The notes under the pieces were generated by a model. That model had not been told where the DNA came from, ran no database searches, and saw only the letters and a program-made list of their open reading frames with translations. A stretch of DNA of 20,330 bases, from assembly GCA_946615785.1 (NCBI GenBank), contig CAMOIA010000002.1:1-20330 (forward strand), in the 5' to 3' direction. Each line of letters begins with the position of its first letter. The stretch's first letter is position 1. Origin of the DNA: an uncultured Clostridia bacterium. GTDB taxonomy: Bacteria; Bacillota; Clostridia; Christensenellales; Aristaeellaceae. The position numbers and the translations under genes were made by a program. Positions 1 to 6,841 of the stretch are shown here, one piece after another.

Positions 1-167
1 TTCTGGGTGAAGGTGATCTTCGCGCCGGGTACGCGTTCGCCCTGCGCGTTCACCACGCACACGTCCGCAAACCCCTTGCGGTACTGCTCGATGCCGGCGC
101 GGGTGCGCTCTTCAATGATGTCCTCATTGGTGAGGAAGGGCTTCAGGATGTATTCCTCGCGGGTCAT
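1..167 (-). CDS. N-terminal part of a possible GH10-type glycoside hydrolase (partial)
   Basis: Only the first 55 codons lie in the window; the gene runs off the left edge. The ATG at 167 is preceded by a strong Shine-Dalgarno site (AAGGAGGGA, 175-183) and by a consensus promoter, so the start is secure. The protein begins MTREEYILKPFLTNEDIIEE and continues with IEQYRKGFADVCVVNAQGER, then PGAKITFTQ. A charged helix ending in EQYRKG, followed by a beta-strand segment of the type V.V.D..G..VPGA.V...Q, is the pattern I associate with the N-terminal extension of clostridial GH10 endo-1,4-beta-xylanase-like proteins. The catalytic barrel is outside the window, so the family cannot be confirmed. 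No signal peptide is visible, so the product would be cytoplasmic. The identity is tentative; the presence of a real gene is not. Confidence 0.5.
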   Translation of the reverse strand, partial: MTREEYILKPFLTNEDIIEERTRAGIEQYRKGFADVCVVNAQGERVPGAKITFTQ

Positions 168-208
168 GGCCGGTTCCCTCCTTGCAATCATGACATTTTC
201 CAGATAAC

Positions 209-237
209 AGTATACGCGCCCATGGGCTGCTTGTCAA
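209..237 (-). promoter_or_regulatory. Sigma-A-type promoter of the gene starting at 167
   Basis: Read on the minus strand, TTGACA (232-237), a 17-bp spacer and TATACT (209-214) form a near-perfect vegetative promoter. Transcription should start near 202, giving a leader of about 35 nt before the ATG at 167. It is the closest match to consensus in the window, so the partial gene is probably well expressed. The spacer contains a GCCCATGGGC palindrome (217-226), which could bind a repressor; that is inference. Confidence 0.75.
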
Positions 238-302
238 TCGTCCGGGGCGGGGTGCGGCAGATGAAACTTTTGATAAATTCACCCAAATGCCCGGGAATGC
301 TG

Positions 303-331
303 TTGAAATTGTTACAATTGTGATGTATAAT
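303..331 (+). promoter_or_regulatory. Sigma-A-type promoter of the two-component operon
   Basis: TTGAAA (303-308), a 17-bp spacer and TATAAT (326-331) match the vegetative consensus. The predicted start near 338 leaves about 34 nt of leader before the ATG at 372, with a ribosome-binding site GGGAGGA at 358-364. No direct repeats of the PhoB-box kind were evident around the -35 element, so autoregulation is not supported by what I can see. Confidence 0.75.
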
Positions 332-371
332 ATGAAAAAAGCATGACTATACAGACTGGGAGGAACAGCGA

Positions 372-1064
372 ATGGCCAGGAAAATCCTTCTGGTGGACGA
401 TGAACCCCTGATCGTCAAGGGCCTGAAATACAGCCTGGAGCACGACGGATACGAGACCGACTCCGCCGCCGACGGCGAGGAGGCGCTGGAGAAGTTTTTC
501 TCCGGCAAGTTTGACCTGGTGCTGCTGGACGTGATGCTGCCCAAGCTGGACGGCATCGAGGTGTGCCAGCGCATCCGGGAGAAGAGCGACGTGCCCATCA
601 TCATGCTCACCGCCAAGGGCGAGGACATGGACAAGATTCTGGGCTTTGAATACGGCGCGGACGATTATATCACCAAGCCCTTCAACGTCATCGAGGTCAA
701 GACCCGCATCAAGGCCATCCTGCGCCGTGCGGGCACACCCGCGGCCACCGAGAACCGCAAGGTGATCCGCGTGCACGATATGGAAGTGAACGTGGCCAAC
801 CGCAGCGTGTCCCTCGGCGGAAAGGACATTCGCCTGACCGCGAAGGAATTCGACCTTCTGCAGCTCTTTATCACCAACCGCGGCAAGGTGTTCAGCCGGG
901 AAACCATGCTGGAAACCGTCTGGAAGTACGACTACATGGGCGATGCGCGCACGGTGGACGTGCATATTCGCCGTCTGCGTGAAAAGATCGAGCGCAATCC
1001 CGCCCAGCCTGAATTCATCTTCACCAAGTGGGGAGTGGGCTACTATTTTACGGACAAGGATTAA
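372..1064 (+). CDS. OmpR/PhoB-family response regulator
   Basis: This 230-residue DNA-binding response regulator is the usual length for the family. The N-terminal receiver domain (about 1-120) has the acidic pair D9-D10, the phospho-acceptor D53 in LVLLDVMLPK, the switch T80 and the invariant K102 in the DYITKPF motif. The C-terminal half (about 130-228) is a winged helix with the typical LTAKEFDLL, R.TVDVHIRRLREKIE and GVGYYF signatures. On phosphorylation by the partner kinase it should dimerise and bind direct repeats upstream of target genes. The kinase gene follows immediately, its frame overlapping the stop of this one. The sequence resembles WalR/VicR and PhoP regulators of Firmicutes, but the subgroup cannot be settled by eye and no target genes are evident nearby. 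Start chosen at ATG 372 for its GGGAGGA site. Confidence 0.93.
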   Translation: MARKILLVDDEPLIVKGLKYSLEHDGYETDSAADGEEALEKFFSGKFDLVLLDVMLPKLDGIEVCQRIREKSDVPIIMLTAKGEDMDKILGFEYGADDYITKPFNVIEVKTRIKAILRRAGTPAATENRKVIRVHDMEVNVANRSVSLGGKDIRLTAKEFDLLQLFITNRGKVFSRETMLETVWKYDYMGDARTVDVHIRRLREKIERNPAQPEFIFTKWGVGYYFTDKD

Positions 1065-2520
1065 GCATTTCTTTTCCGGCATCCGTGTTCAGATCATGGT
1101 CGCCTTCCTGCTGATCGTCGGTCTTTCCTTCTGGGCGATGGCCGGTTTTATGAGCAGCATGATCGGCGACTATTTGTTTGACGAAAGAATTTCCATGGAG
1201 CGCACACGGATGGAGACGCTGGCGGAAAAGCTGGCGCCTTCTTTGCGTGACCGCGACGTCACGACGCTGCTTGCCGAAATGAATGAGGAATCACGGGAGC
1301 TTGGCGGCAGCATGGCGCTGACCGACCAGAACGGCAAGGTGCAGCTGGACACCCAGAACGCCCTGACCGGCACGCGCCTTGACATCCCGCAGGTAACGGA
1401 CATCCTGGTCGACGGTCAGCGTGTTTCCTATGCCATCCGGGACGCGGAGACCGGACAGGAGATCGTACCCTCCTGGGTGCTCTTTATGAACCGCACGGGC
1501 AGCCGGTGGGAATCGGTCTATGCCGCCGCCATGATTTATGACAGCGACGTGATCGGCGTGCTCATTCTCTTTACCCCCGCGGAAACCGCCATGCGTTCGG
1601 TCTACCAGCTGCAGGAGAGGACGCTGCTGATTTTTGCGGCCATCGCCGCCGCGGCGCTCCTGTTTTCCTTTATCTTCGCGCGCGTGGTGACCCGCCCCGT
1701 CGCCGGACTCACCCGGGGCATTCAGCACATGGCAAAAGGGGACTTTTCCTCCCGCGTGGAAGTGCGCGGAAGCCGGGAAATGATGCAGCTGGCCGAAGCG
1801 TTCAACAGCATGAGCGAAAGGCTGGAAAGCCTGGATCAGAGCCGCAACCAGTTCGTCAGCAACGCGAGCCACGAATTGAAAACCCCGCTTGCGACCATGA
1901 AGATCATGATTGAAAGCCTGATCTACCAGCCGGACATGGACCGCGACCTGCGCACGGAATTTCTGACCGACATCAATTCCGAAATCGACCGCCTCAGCGC
2001 CATCGTCAGCGACCTTCTGACCCTGGTGAAAATGGATTCCAAGGACGTTCGTCTGCAGCGCGAAAGCCTGTCCGTCGCAGACCTCTGCCGTGAAAACGAG
2101 CACCGCCTCAAACCCATCGCCGAAAAGAAGGGGCAGACCATCACGCTCACCCTGCAGGACGAATGCGAAATGTACGCCGACCGGAGCAAGCTGAACCAGG
2201 TGATCTACAATCTTGTCGAAAACGCCATCAAATACACCCCGCAGGGCGGCAGGATCCGCGTTTCCCTTTCCAGGCAGGGCCACGACGCCCACCTGGTGAT
2301 CGCGGACAACGGCCCCGGCATCGCCAAGGAAAGCCTGCCCCATATATTCGACCGCTTCTACCGTGTGGACAAAGCGCGCAGCCGTGAGACCGGCGGCACC
2401 GGCCTTGGCCTTTCCATCGTGCGGCAGCTGGTCCTTCTGCACGGCGGCGCCATCCGCTGCGAAAGCGAAGTCGGGAAAGGATCTTCTTTCATCGTGGATC
2501 TCCCGCTGCACCAGGGCTGA
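1060..2520 (+). CDS. Membrane sensor histidine kinase (HAMP-HisKA-HATPase)
   Basis: Partner kinase of the preceding regulator. From the 1060 start it has 486 residues: transmembrane helix 1 (VQIMVAFLLIVGLSFWAMAG), an extracytoplasmic sensor of about 150 residues, transmembrane helix 2 (about 188-211), a HAMP linker (TRPVAGL onward), and HisKA with the phospho-acceptor H271 in NASHELKTPLA. The ATPase domain follows, with N box NLVENAIKYT, G1 box DNGPGIA, F box FDRFYRVD and G2 box GGTGLGLSIV. All catalytic motifs are intact. The layout resembles PhoR/WalK-type kinases, but I see no cytoplasmic PAS domain between HAMP and HisKA. The start is uncertain. The first in-frame ATG after the regulator gene is at 1096, inside helix 1, and the ATG at 943 would force a 122-bp overlap. 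An ATT at 1060, overlapping the regulator's TAA, gives a natural KHFFSGIRVQ N-terminus. Confidence 0.9.
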   Translation: MKHFFSGIRVQIMVAFLLIVGLSFWAMAGFMSSMIGDYLFDERISMERTRMETLAEKLAPSLRDRDVTTLLAEMNEESRELGGSMALTDQNGKVQLDTQNALTGTRLDIPQVTDILVDGQRVSYAIRDAETGQEIVPSWVLFMNRTGSRWESVYAAAMIYDSDVIGVLILFTPAETAMRSVYQLQERTLLIFAAIAAAALLFSFIFARVVTRPVAGLTRGIQHMAKGDFSSRVEVRGSREMMQLAEAFNSMSERLESLDQSRNQFVSNASHELKTPLATMKIMIESLIYQPDMDRDLRTEFLTDINSEIDRLSAIVSDLLTLVKMDSKDVRLQRESLSVADLCRENEHRLKPIAEKKGQTITLTLQDECEMYADRSKLNQVIYNLVENAIKYTPQGGRIRVSLSRQGHDAHLVIADNGPGIAKESLPHIFDRFYRVDKARSRETGGTGLGLSIVRQLVLLHGGAIRCESEVGKGSSFIVDLPLHQG

Positions 2521-2540
2521 AGCCGCAGGAAACAATATTT

Positions 2541-2576
2541 GGGGAAGTCTTGCCCGGGGTTCGGGCGAGGCTCCCC
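2541..2576 (+). other. GC-rich inverted repeat after the kinase gene
   Basis: The arms 2541-2556 and 2562-2576 pair over about 15 positions with two G-U wobbles and one bulged A, closed by a 5-nt loop. It lies 20 nt after the kinase stop. It is not followed by a T-tract, so it is unlikely to terminate by itself. It could protect the mRNA 3' end or be a copy of a dispersed intergenic repeat. Confidence 0.5.
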
Positions 2577-2658
2577 CTTTCCGCTCTCCCAGAAAGACGC
2601 TTTCACAGACAGCGTTCGCCCCGTAAAACAGCCTTTCCGGTTATCCCAAAAAGCAAGT

Positions 2659-2695
2659 GCCTGCCGGGGTTTTCCCCTGCAGGCAATATTTTTTC
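2659..2695. terminator. Bidirectional intrinsic terminator between convergent genes
   Basis: GCCTGCCGGGG (2659-2669), loop TTTT and CCCCTGCAGGC (2674-2684) form an 11-bp stem with one mismatch, followed on the plus strand by AATATTTTTTC. On the minus strand the hairpin is followed by ACTTGCTTTTTGG, so it can also stop read-through of the gene ending at 2704. It sits between the convergent kinase and XpaC-family genes, where a shared terminator is expected. Confidence 0.8.
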
Positions 2696-2703
2696 TTAAT
2701 TGA

Positions 2704-3876
2704 TCAGTTGATCATCCCGTCCATGCGCATTTTTGTGCGCAGGGCGCTGGCCTGGGCTTCCATATCGATGGCGCTGTCGCTCCGCAAATCCTTCAGCATT
2801 CCCTTAAGGGCCTTTGGCAGATCCTCGTCCAGCACGGTCTCGGTGTTTTGCATGGCCTTTGTAACATCCGGACCCGGATCGATGGTGCGCTCATAGCGCA
2901 TATACTTCATCAAAAGCTCCTGCGTCATGGGCAGGTACACGTTTCTGAGCGACCGCACGCACGATTCCGCGGATCGGGAAGGACTGACGCCCAGCTGATC
3001 GGCAATCTCGTTCAAAAGCCCTGCCAGACGGGATACGGAGGCGCGCATATGGCGCGTCGCCATCTGGCTGGACAGCGTCAAAAGCTGTCTCGCCTGCTCA
3101 CGCAGTTCGTCCTGCGGCGTTTTCGGGGCCGGAATACGGTTCATTTCGCCCCGATACAGCCGTTCCAGTAAATCGCTGAATTTCGGTACGGCGTCGGTCC
3201 GCAGCCGGCGAACGATTTCCTCCGCCGTCATGCGCTGCGTGCTGTTGGGAAGGCCCGTGGCCGGATAGCAGTTCACAAAGGACTGCACCTGCCGGTCAAG
3301 CGAATGCACAAAAAGGGTAAGCTCGCGGTCGGTTTTTTCATCCGGATGGCTCTGCAGGTATGCGATCAGGGTATCTGCATCCTCGATCAGGATGGAGGTT
3401 ACGGTCTGGGCGTTCTGGCCGGGCATGGAGGTTTCAGGCGACATGAGATCCCGCAAAAACGCGCCGCCCTTTTGCCGGAGCACGCTGCCGGCACCGGATT
3501 GGGAAAACGCGTTGCCGACGACCTCGCGAATGAAATTGCCGGTCATCTGCACCCTTGCCTGGCTTTTTTCCTCCGGCGTGAAGATACAGACATTCCGCAT
3601 CCGGTTCAGACTCCATTTCAGGCGCAGGGAAGCGCAGTAGAGCTCTGCGAACGGATGAAACCGACGGTCCTGCACAACGGCCGGAATGCCGTGATCGATA
3701 TACGGCACATCGTCCCCGAAAAGTCTTTTTTTCACCATCAGGTCGAGCGAATCCTGCACTTTGGTTTCCTTGACCCGCATGGCTGCGGCTGCCTCCTGCA
3801 AAAGCACGCAGTGCATGCCGTTCATCCGTTCCATAAGCCTTCGATACTGCGACCTGATGGGATTCAGTATGGACAA
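2704..3876 (-). CDS. XpaC-family (5-bromo-4-chloroindolyl phosphate hydrolysis) protein
   Basis: A 390-residue soluble protein with no signal peptide or membrane helices. The C-terminal part (about 240-390) has the XpaC-like pattern: a run of helices, then VYLPMTQELLMKYMRYER, a helical ALKGMLKDL segment and an AIDMEAQASAL end. The N-terminal 60 residues read like a small winged-helix fold (LLQEAAAAMRVKETKVQDSL, then a turn with YIDHG), which may mediate binding to protein or nucleic acid. XpaC-family proteins are poorly characterised and are often found with TelA-type toxic-anion-resistance genes; none is present here. The start is a TTG at 3876, chosen because GGAGGTG lies 6-7 nt upstream and the protein then begins MSILNPIRSQ. 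It has its own promoter (3907-3935). The family call is from memory of the C-terminal pattern, moderately sure. Confidence 0.65.
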   Translation of the reverse strand: MSILNPIRSQYRRLMERMNGMHCVLLQEAAAAMRVKETKVQDSLDLMVKKRLFGDDVPYIDHGIPAVVQDRRFHPFAELYCASLRLKWSLNRMRNVCIFTPEEKSQARVQMTGNFIREVVGNAFSQSGAGSVLRQKGGAFLRDLMSPETSMPGQNAQTVTSILIEDADTLIAYLQSHPDEKTDRELTLFVHSLDRQVQSFVNCYPATGLPNSTQRMTAEEIVRRLRTDAVPKFSDLLERLYRGEMNRIPAPKTPQDELREQARQLLTLSSQMATRHMRASVSRLAGLLNEIADQLGVSPSRSAESCVRSLRNVYLPMTQELLMKYMRYERTIDPGPDVTKAMQNTETVLDEDLPKALKGMLKDLRSDSAIDMEAQASALRTKMRMDGMIN

Positions 3877-3906
3877 AACGCCACCTCCAGCCTTTTTTCA
3901 AGGCAT

Positions 3907-3935
3907 AGTATAATACAAAACGCCTTCCGCTTCAA
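3907..3935 (-). promoter_or_regulatory. Sigma-A-type promoter of the XpaC-family gene
   Basis: On the minus strand, TTGAAG (3930-3935), a 17-bp spacer and TATACT (3907-3912) match the vegetative consensus. The -35 element lies only 3 bp beyond the barstar stop codon, and no terminator hairpin separates the two genes. Read-through from the barstar operon into the XpaC-family gene is therefore likely in addition to this promoter. Confidence 0.7.
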
Positions 3936-3938
3936 CGT

Positions 3939-4247
3939 TCATTCGCCGCGTTTTCCAAACAAACGCAAAAGCCAGCATTTTTTCTTCCCGGGCATTTCGC
4001 CTTCATATACGGCTTCCAGCGCGTTCGCGTCCCGCATCACATTCAGAATCACCTCAAGATCGCCGCCCATGTTTTCCCTTGCCGCAGCCAGGTTTTTCAG
4101 CGTGACCTGATAGGGGTGCTCCGTCAGAAGGTCGTAAAGCGCGTCGGCATTGCGTCCGTACCAGTCTGGGAATTCCAATGCCGTCTTCAGGCTTTCATGC
4201 GCCGCGGCTTTGCCGGTCCAGGTTTTGCAGTCAATAATCACGGACAT
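3939..4247 (-). CDS. Barstar-family ribonuclease inhibitor
   Basis: A 102-residue cytoplasmic protein matching the barstar fold. The binding-helix motif FPDWYGRNADALYDLLTE (26-43) aligns with the barstar helix that plugs the barnase active site. The two key acids keep the same numbers as in Bacillus amyloliquefaciens barstar (D35, D39). Barstar Y29 is W29 here, W38 is Y38, and E76 corresponds to D73 in VMRDANALE. The remaining N-terminal strand (SVIIDCKTW) and helices fit as well. About 18 extra residues at the C-terminus are basic (GKKKCWLLRLFGKR). The start at 4247 has ATTAAGGAGGGG upstream, and that ribosome-binding site abuts the stop codon of the barnase gene at 4261. The pair is therefore co-transcribed and probably translationally coupled, as expected for an inhibitor that protects the producing cell. 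Confidence 0.9.
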   Translation of the reverse strand: MSVIIDCKTWTGKAAAHESLKTALEFPDWYGRNADALYDLLTEHPYQVTLKNLAAARENMGGDLEVILNVMRDANALEAVYEGEMPGKKKCWLLRLFGKRGE

Positions 4248-4260
4248 CCCGCACCCCTCC

Positions 4261-5160
4261 TTAATAAAGCCTTTCAAAGGTCTCGTAATGATCTTCCGTG
4301 TAATAAACGCTTCCGTCGCTGCCGTACACGATGCGTTTGGCATTCCGGTAGCCGCCGGTGTAATCAATATCGCATTCCCTGTAGGAAACACCCCCCGGAA
4401 GCTGGCCTTCGTAATTGCCGAACCGATCCCCGCCGATGGATTTGCCCGGCGCCACACGGTCCAGGGTGTTTGTGCGCGAATCCCAGCCGAGCCGCTGAGC
4501 GTCATTCTTGGTAATAAAATTGGAGGGCAGTTTCCCGTACAGGTGGATATAGAGGGCCACATGTTCCTTATCGGTATAGGTGCCGTTTTTCTCCACGCTC
4601 AGCTTCGGCTGCGGCGTCGCCGTAGCCCGCGGCGTCGGGGAAGCAGTTCTCTTTGGTGTGGGGCTCGGGGAAGGCGAAGGCTTCGGGGCGTTTTCGATCA
4701 GCGCTTCTTCCTCAGACGGATAGACGAGAACGAAACTTGCGTAGCGATCACCCGTATAATATATTTCTTCGTCGCTGTATACCAGCCTCTCGTCGCCTCG
4801 TTCGCCGCCCGAATAGTACAGATCGCATTCATGGTATTCTGCCGGCGGCAGAAGCCCTTCGCGGTTCTGAAACTCGTCTCCGCCAAGAGAATAGCCCTCG
4901 GCGAACGCCCACAGGTCCTGATCCGCGCTCCAGCCAAGCGATCTTGCCTCCGCTTTGGTGATGTAGTTCGCGGGAAGCTCTCCATAGAAAACAAGGTAAG
5001 CGGCGACATGGTCCAGATCGGTGTAGGTTTCGCCCTCCGCCAGCGTATCCGCCGCGGTAAGAATGCGGCTGTCCCATGTTTCGCAAAGCCCGCTGACGGA
5101 GCTCAGCGCAAACAGAAGCGCGAAGACCGCCAGAAGCAGGCCCTTCAGACATTTTTTCAT
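4261..5160 (-). CDS. Secreted ribonuclease with two tandem barnase domains
   Basis: A 299-residue protein. It has a signal peptide (MKKCLKGLLLAVFALLFALS, cleavage probably after G24), barnase domain 1 (about 44-147), a Pro/Ser/Thr-rich linker (about 158-188) and barnase domain 2 (about 191-299). Barnase is a guanyl-preferring endoribonuclease using E73 as base and H102 as acid, with K27, R59, R83 and R87 in the phosphate site. Domain 1 keeps the equivalents K69, R100 (NREG), E111, R121 and R125 but has R139 in place of H102 (TGDRYASF). Domain 2 keeps K218, E262, R272, R276 and H291 (EDHYETF) but has Y250 in place of R59 (GNYEG). Domain 2 should be active; domain 1 is probably a pseudoenzyme. 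The start at ATG 5160 has GGGAGGAAAGG upstream and overlaps the dehydrogenase stop codon as ATGA. The barstar gene follows directly. Confidence 0.93.
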   Translation of the reverse strand: MKKCLKGLLLAVFALLFALSSVSGLCETWDSRILTAADTLAEGETYTDLDHVAAYLVFYGELPANYITKAEARSLGWSADQDLWAFAEGYSLGGDEFQNREGLLPPAEYHECDLYYSGGERGDERLVYSDEEIYYTGDRYASFVLVYPSEEEALIENAPKPSPSPSPTPKRTASPTPRATATPQPKLSVEKNGTYTDKEHVALYIHLYGKLPSNFITKNDAQRLGWDSRTNTLDRVAPGKSIGGDRFGNYEGQLPGGVSYRECDIDYTGGYRNAKRIVYGSDGSVYYTEDHYETFERLY

Positions 5161-6758
5161 GTTTCCCTTTCCTCCCATTCTCTCATCAGGTTTTCCGCGG
5201 CGCGAATGCCGTCCACCGCCGCGCTCATGATCCCGCCGGCCATTCCGGCCCCTTCCCCGCAGGAAAAGACGCCTTTCACGCTGGTTTCTCCGCTTAAAAA
5301 CCGCACATGCCGGACAGGGCAGGAGGAACGTGCCTCCACGCCCGTAAGCACCGCCTCGGGATGGGCAAACATGTGCAGCTGACGGTCAAACGCCTTGATG
5401 CCAAAGCGTATGGCGTCAAGCATGGCCTTCGGCAGGATCTCCCGAAAATCCGAAGGCGAAACCCCCGGTTTGCAGCTTGGACGCACAAGCCCGCCGAGCG
5501 TTTTTGAGGGTTTCGCGTTCAGAAAATCCGAAACGCGCATGGCCGGCGCGATATACCCGCCGCCGCCCGCCGCGAACGCCCTTTCCTCCCACGCTTTTTG
5601 AAGCCGATAGCCTGAAAGGGGATGCGCGTCCGGGAAATCCTCGACCCGAACGTCCGTCAGCACCGCCGCGTTTGCGTTATCCCCATTCCGAAGATACGGA
5701 CTCATGCCGTTCACGCAGACCCCGCCGGCCCTTGAGGACGCGCCGATCACCTCGCCTCCGGGACACATGCAGAAGGTATATACCCCACGGCCGCCCGGAA
5801 GGTGCGCGGACAGGTGATACTCCGCCGGCGGCAGGCCGCTTCCAGCAAACGCGCCGTACTGCGCCCTGTCGATCAGGCTTTGCGGATGCTCGATCCGAAA
5901 TCCGGCTGAAAAGGGCTTTTGCGCCATCTCCACCCCGCTTGCCAGCAGCATTTCCTGCGTATCCAGAGCGCTGTGTCCGATGGCCGCAACAAGAAAGCGA
6001 CAGGGAACGCCGTGCCCTCCGTCCGGGTCCGAATACGAAACGCCGACAAGGCTTCCTCCCTCCTCCGTAAGGCCTGTAAGCTTCGCGCCAAAGCGCACCT
6101 CGCCGCCGAGACGCTCGATTTCCTGCCGGATGCTTTTTACCACCCCGGGCAGCCTGTCCGTGCCGATATGGGGGCGCGCAAGGTACAGAATATCCTCCGG
6201 CGCGCCATGTTCGCGCAAGGTTACAAGCACCTCGCGGCAGCGCACGTCCTTGATGCCCGTCGTCAGCTTCCCGTCTGAAAACGCGCCGGCGCCGCCCTCG
6301 CCGAACTGCACGTTGCTCTCCTCGTTCAGAAGGCCGGTTTCGTGAAACGTCCGGACGCTTTTTGTCCGCGCGTCCACGTCCTCTCCGCGCTCGAGCACCA
6401 GAGGGCAAAGACCCGCCCTTGCAAGCGTCAGCGCGGCAAACAGGCCCGCCGGTCCCAGCCCGGCAACGACCGGCCGGGTTTCTCGCTTTCCAAGGTATTT
6501 TCGTTCCGGCAGGGGCTTTTCCTCCGGCGCGATGATGTCCTTTCCGAGCCGTTTCACGATCGAAGCTTCGTCCCTGAAGGCCGCATCCACCGTGTACACC
6601 AGGTGAACGTCGCTTTTTTTCCGCGCGTCCACACTCTTTTTGACGATCCTGATGGAAAGGATTTCCCCTTCCTTCACGTCTGCCATAGCGGAAACGGCTT
6701 TGTAAAGGCCCCGATCCCCTTCTCCGGGAGATACCTTACAGTTTGTGAACCTGAGCAT
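5157..6758 (-). CDS. COG2509-type FAD-dependent dehydrogenase (uncharacterised)
   Basis: A 533-residue flavoprotein. Residues 1-85 form an N-terminal domain with SIRIVKKSVDARKKSDVHLV. A dinucleotide-binding Rossmann motif follows (VVAGLGPAGLFAALTLARAG, glycines at 100, 102 and 105), ending in an acidic residue at LVLERGEDVD. The segment NVQFGEGGAGAFSDGKLTTG is characteristic of COG2509 proteins. The C-terminus has a second FAD contact region (VFSCGEGAGMAGGIMSAAVD). No substrate is established for this group, and no electron-transfer partner is encoded nearby. It is the first gene of the minus-strand cluster, and its TGA overlaps the barnase ATG. The start was set at ATG 6758 (MLRFTNCKVS) with GGAAAGG upstream; a GTG at 6776 is possible but has no good ribosome-binding site. 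No convincing promoter was found in the 83-bp gap to the divergent gene. Confidence 0.85.
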   Translation of the reverse strand: MLRFTNCKVSPGEGDRGLYKAVSAMADVKEGEILSIRIVKKSVDARKKSDVHLVYTVDAAFRDEASIVKRLGKDIIAPEEKPLPERKYLGKRETRPVVAGLGPAGLFAALTLARAGLCPLVLERGEDVDARTKSVRTFHETGLLNEESNVQFGEGGAGAFSDGKLTTGIKDVRCREVLVTLREHGAPEDILYLARPHIGTDRLPGVVKSIRQEIERLGGEVRFGAKLTGLTEEGGSLVGVSYSDPDGGHGVPCRFLVAAIGHSALDTQEMLLASGVEMAQKPFSAGFRIEHPQSLIDRAQYGAFAGSGLPPAEYHLSAHLPGGRGVYTFCMCPGGEVIGASSRAGGVCVNGMSPYLRNGDNANAAVLTDVRVEDFPDAHPLSGYRLQKAWEERAFAAGGGGYIAPAMRVSDFLNAKPSKTLGGLVRPSCKPGVSPSDFREILPKAMLDAIRFGIKAFDRQLHMFAHPEAVLTGVEARSSCPVRHVRFLSGETSVKGVFSCGEGAGMAGGIMSAAVDGIRAAENLMREWEERET

Positions 6759-6783
6759 GAACGCCTTTCCGCGCACACGGCGC

Positions 6784-6812
6784 TTGCGGCCTGCGCCGCT
6801 TTGTGATAGGAT
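6784..6812 (+). promoter_or_regulatory. Probable extended -10 promoter of the small hypothetical gene
   Basis: TTGCGG (6784-6789), a 17-bp spacer and TAGGAT (6807-6812), with TGA immediately before the -10 element, make a plausible extended -10 promoter. The transcript would start about 23 nt before the ATG at 6842. A ribosome-binding site AAAGGAG lies at 6827-6833. Confidence 0.5.
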
Positions 6813-6841
6813 AGGGTGACTTTTGCAAAGGAGCGTCTTGT

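Noticed and set aside
1291..2535. A 414-codon open frame on the minus strand opposite the histidine kinase
   Set aside because: It is the antisense shadow of a GC-rich gene with all kinase motifs intact on plus. It has no ribosome-binding site and its protein is low-complexity His/Ala/Val-rich.
4150..5382. A 410-codon open frame on the plus strand opposite the barnase gene
   Set aside because: It spans three real minus-strand genes with clear families, has no start signal and carries no recognisable motif.
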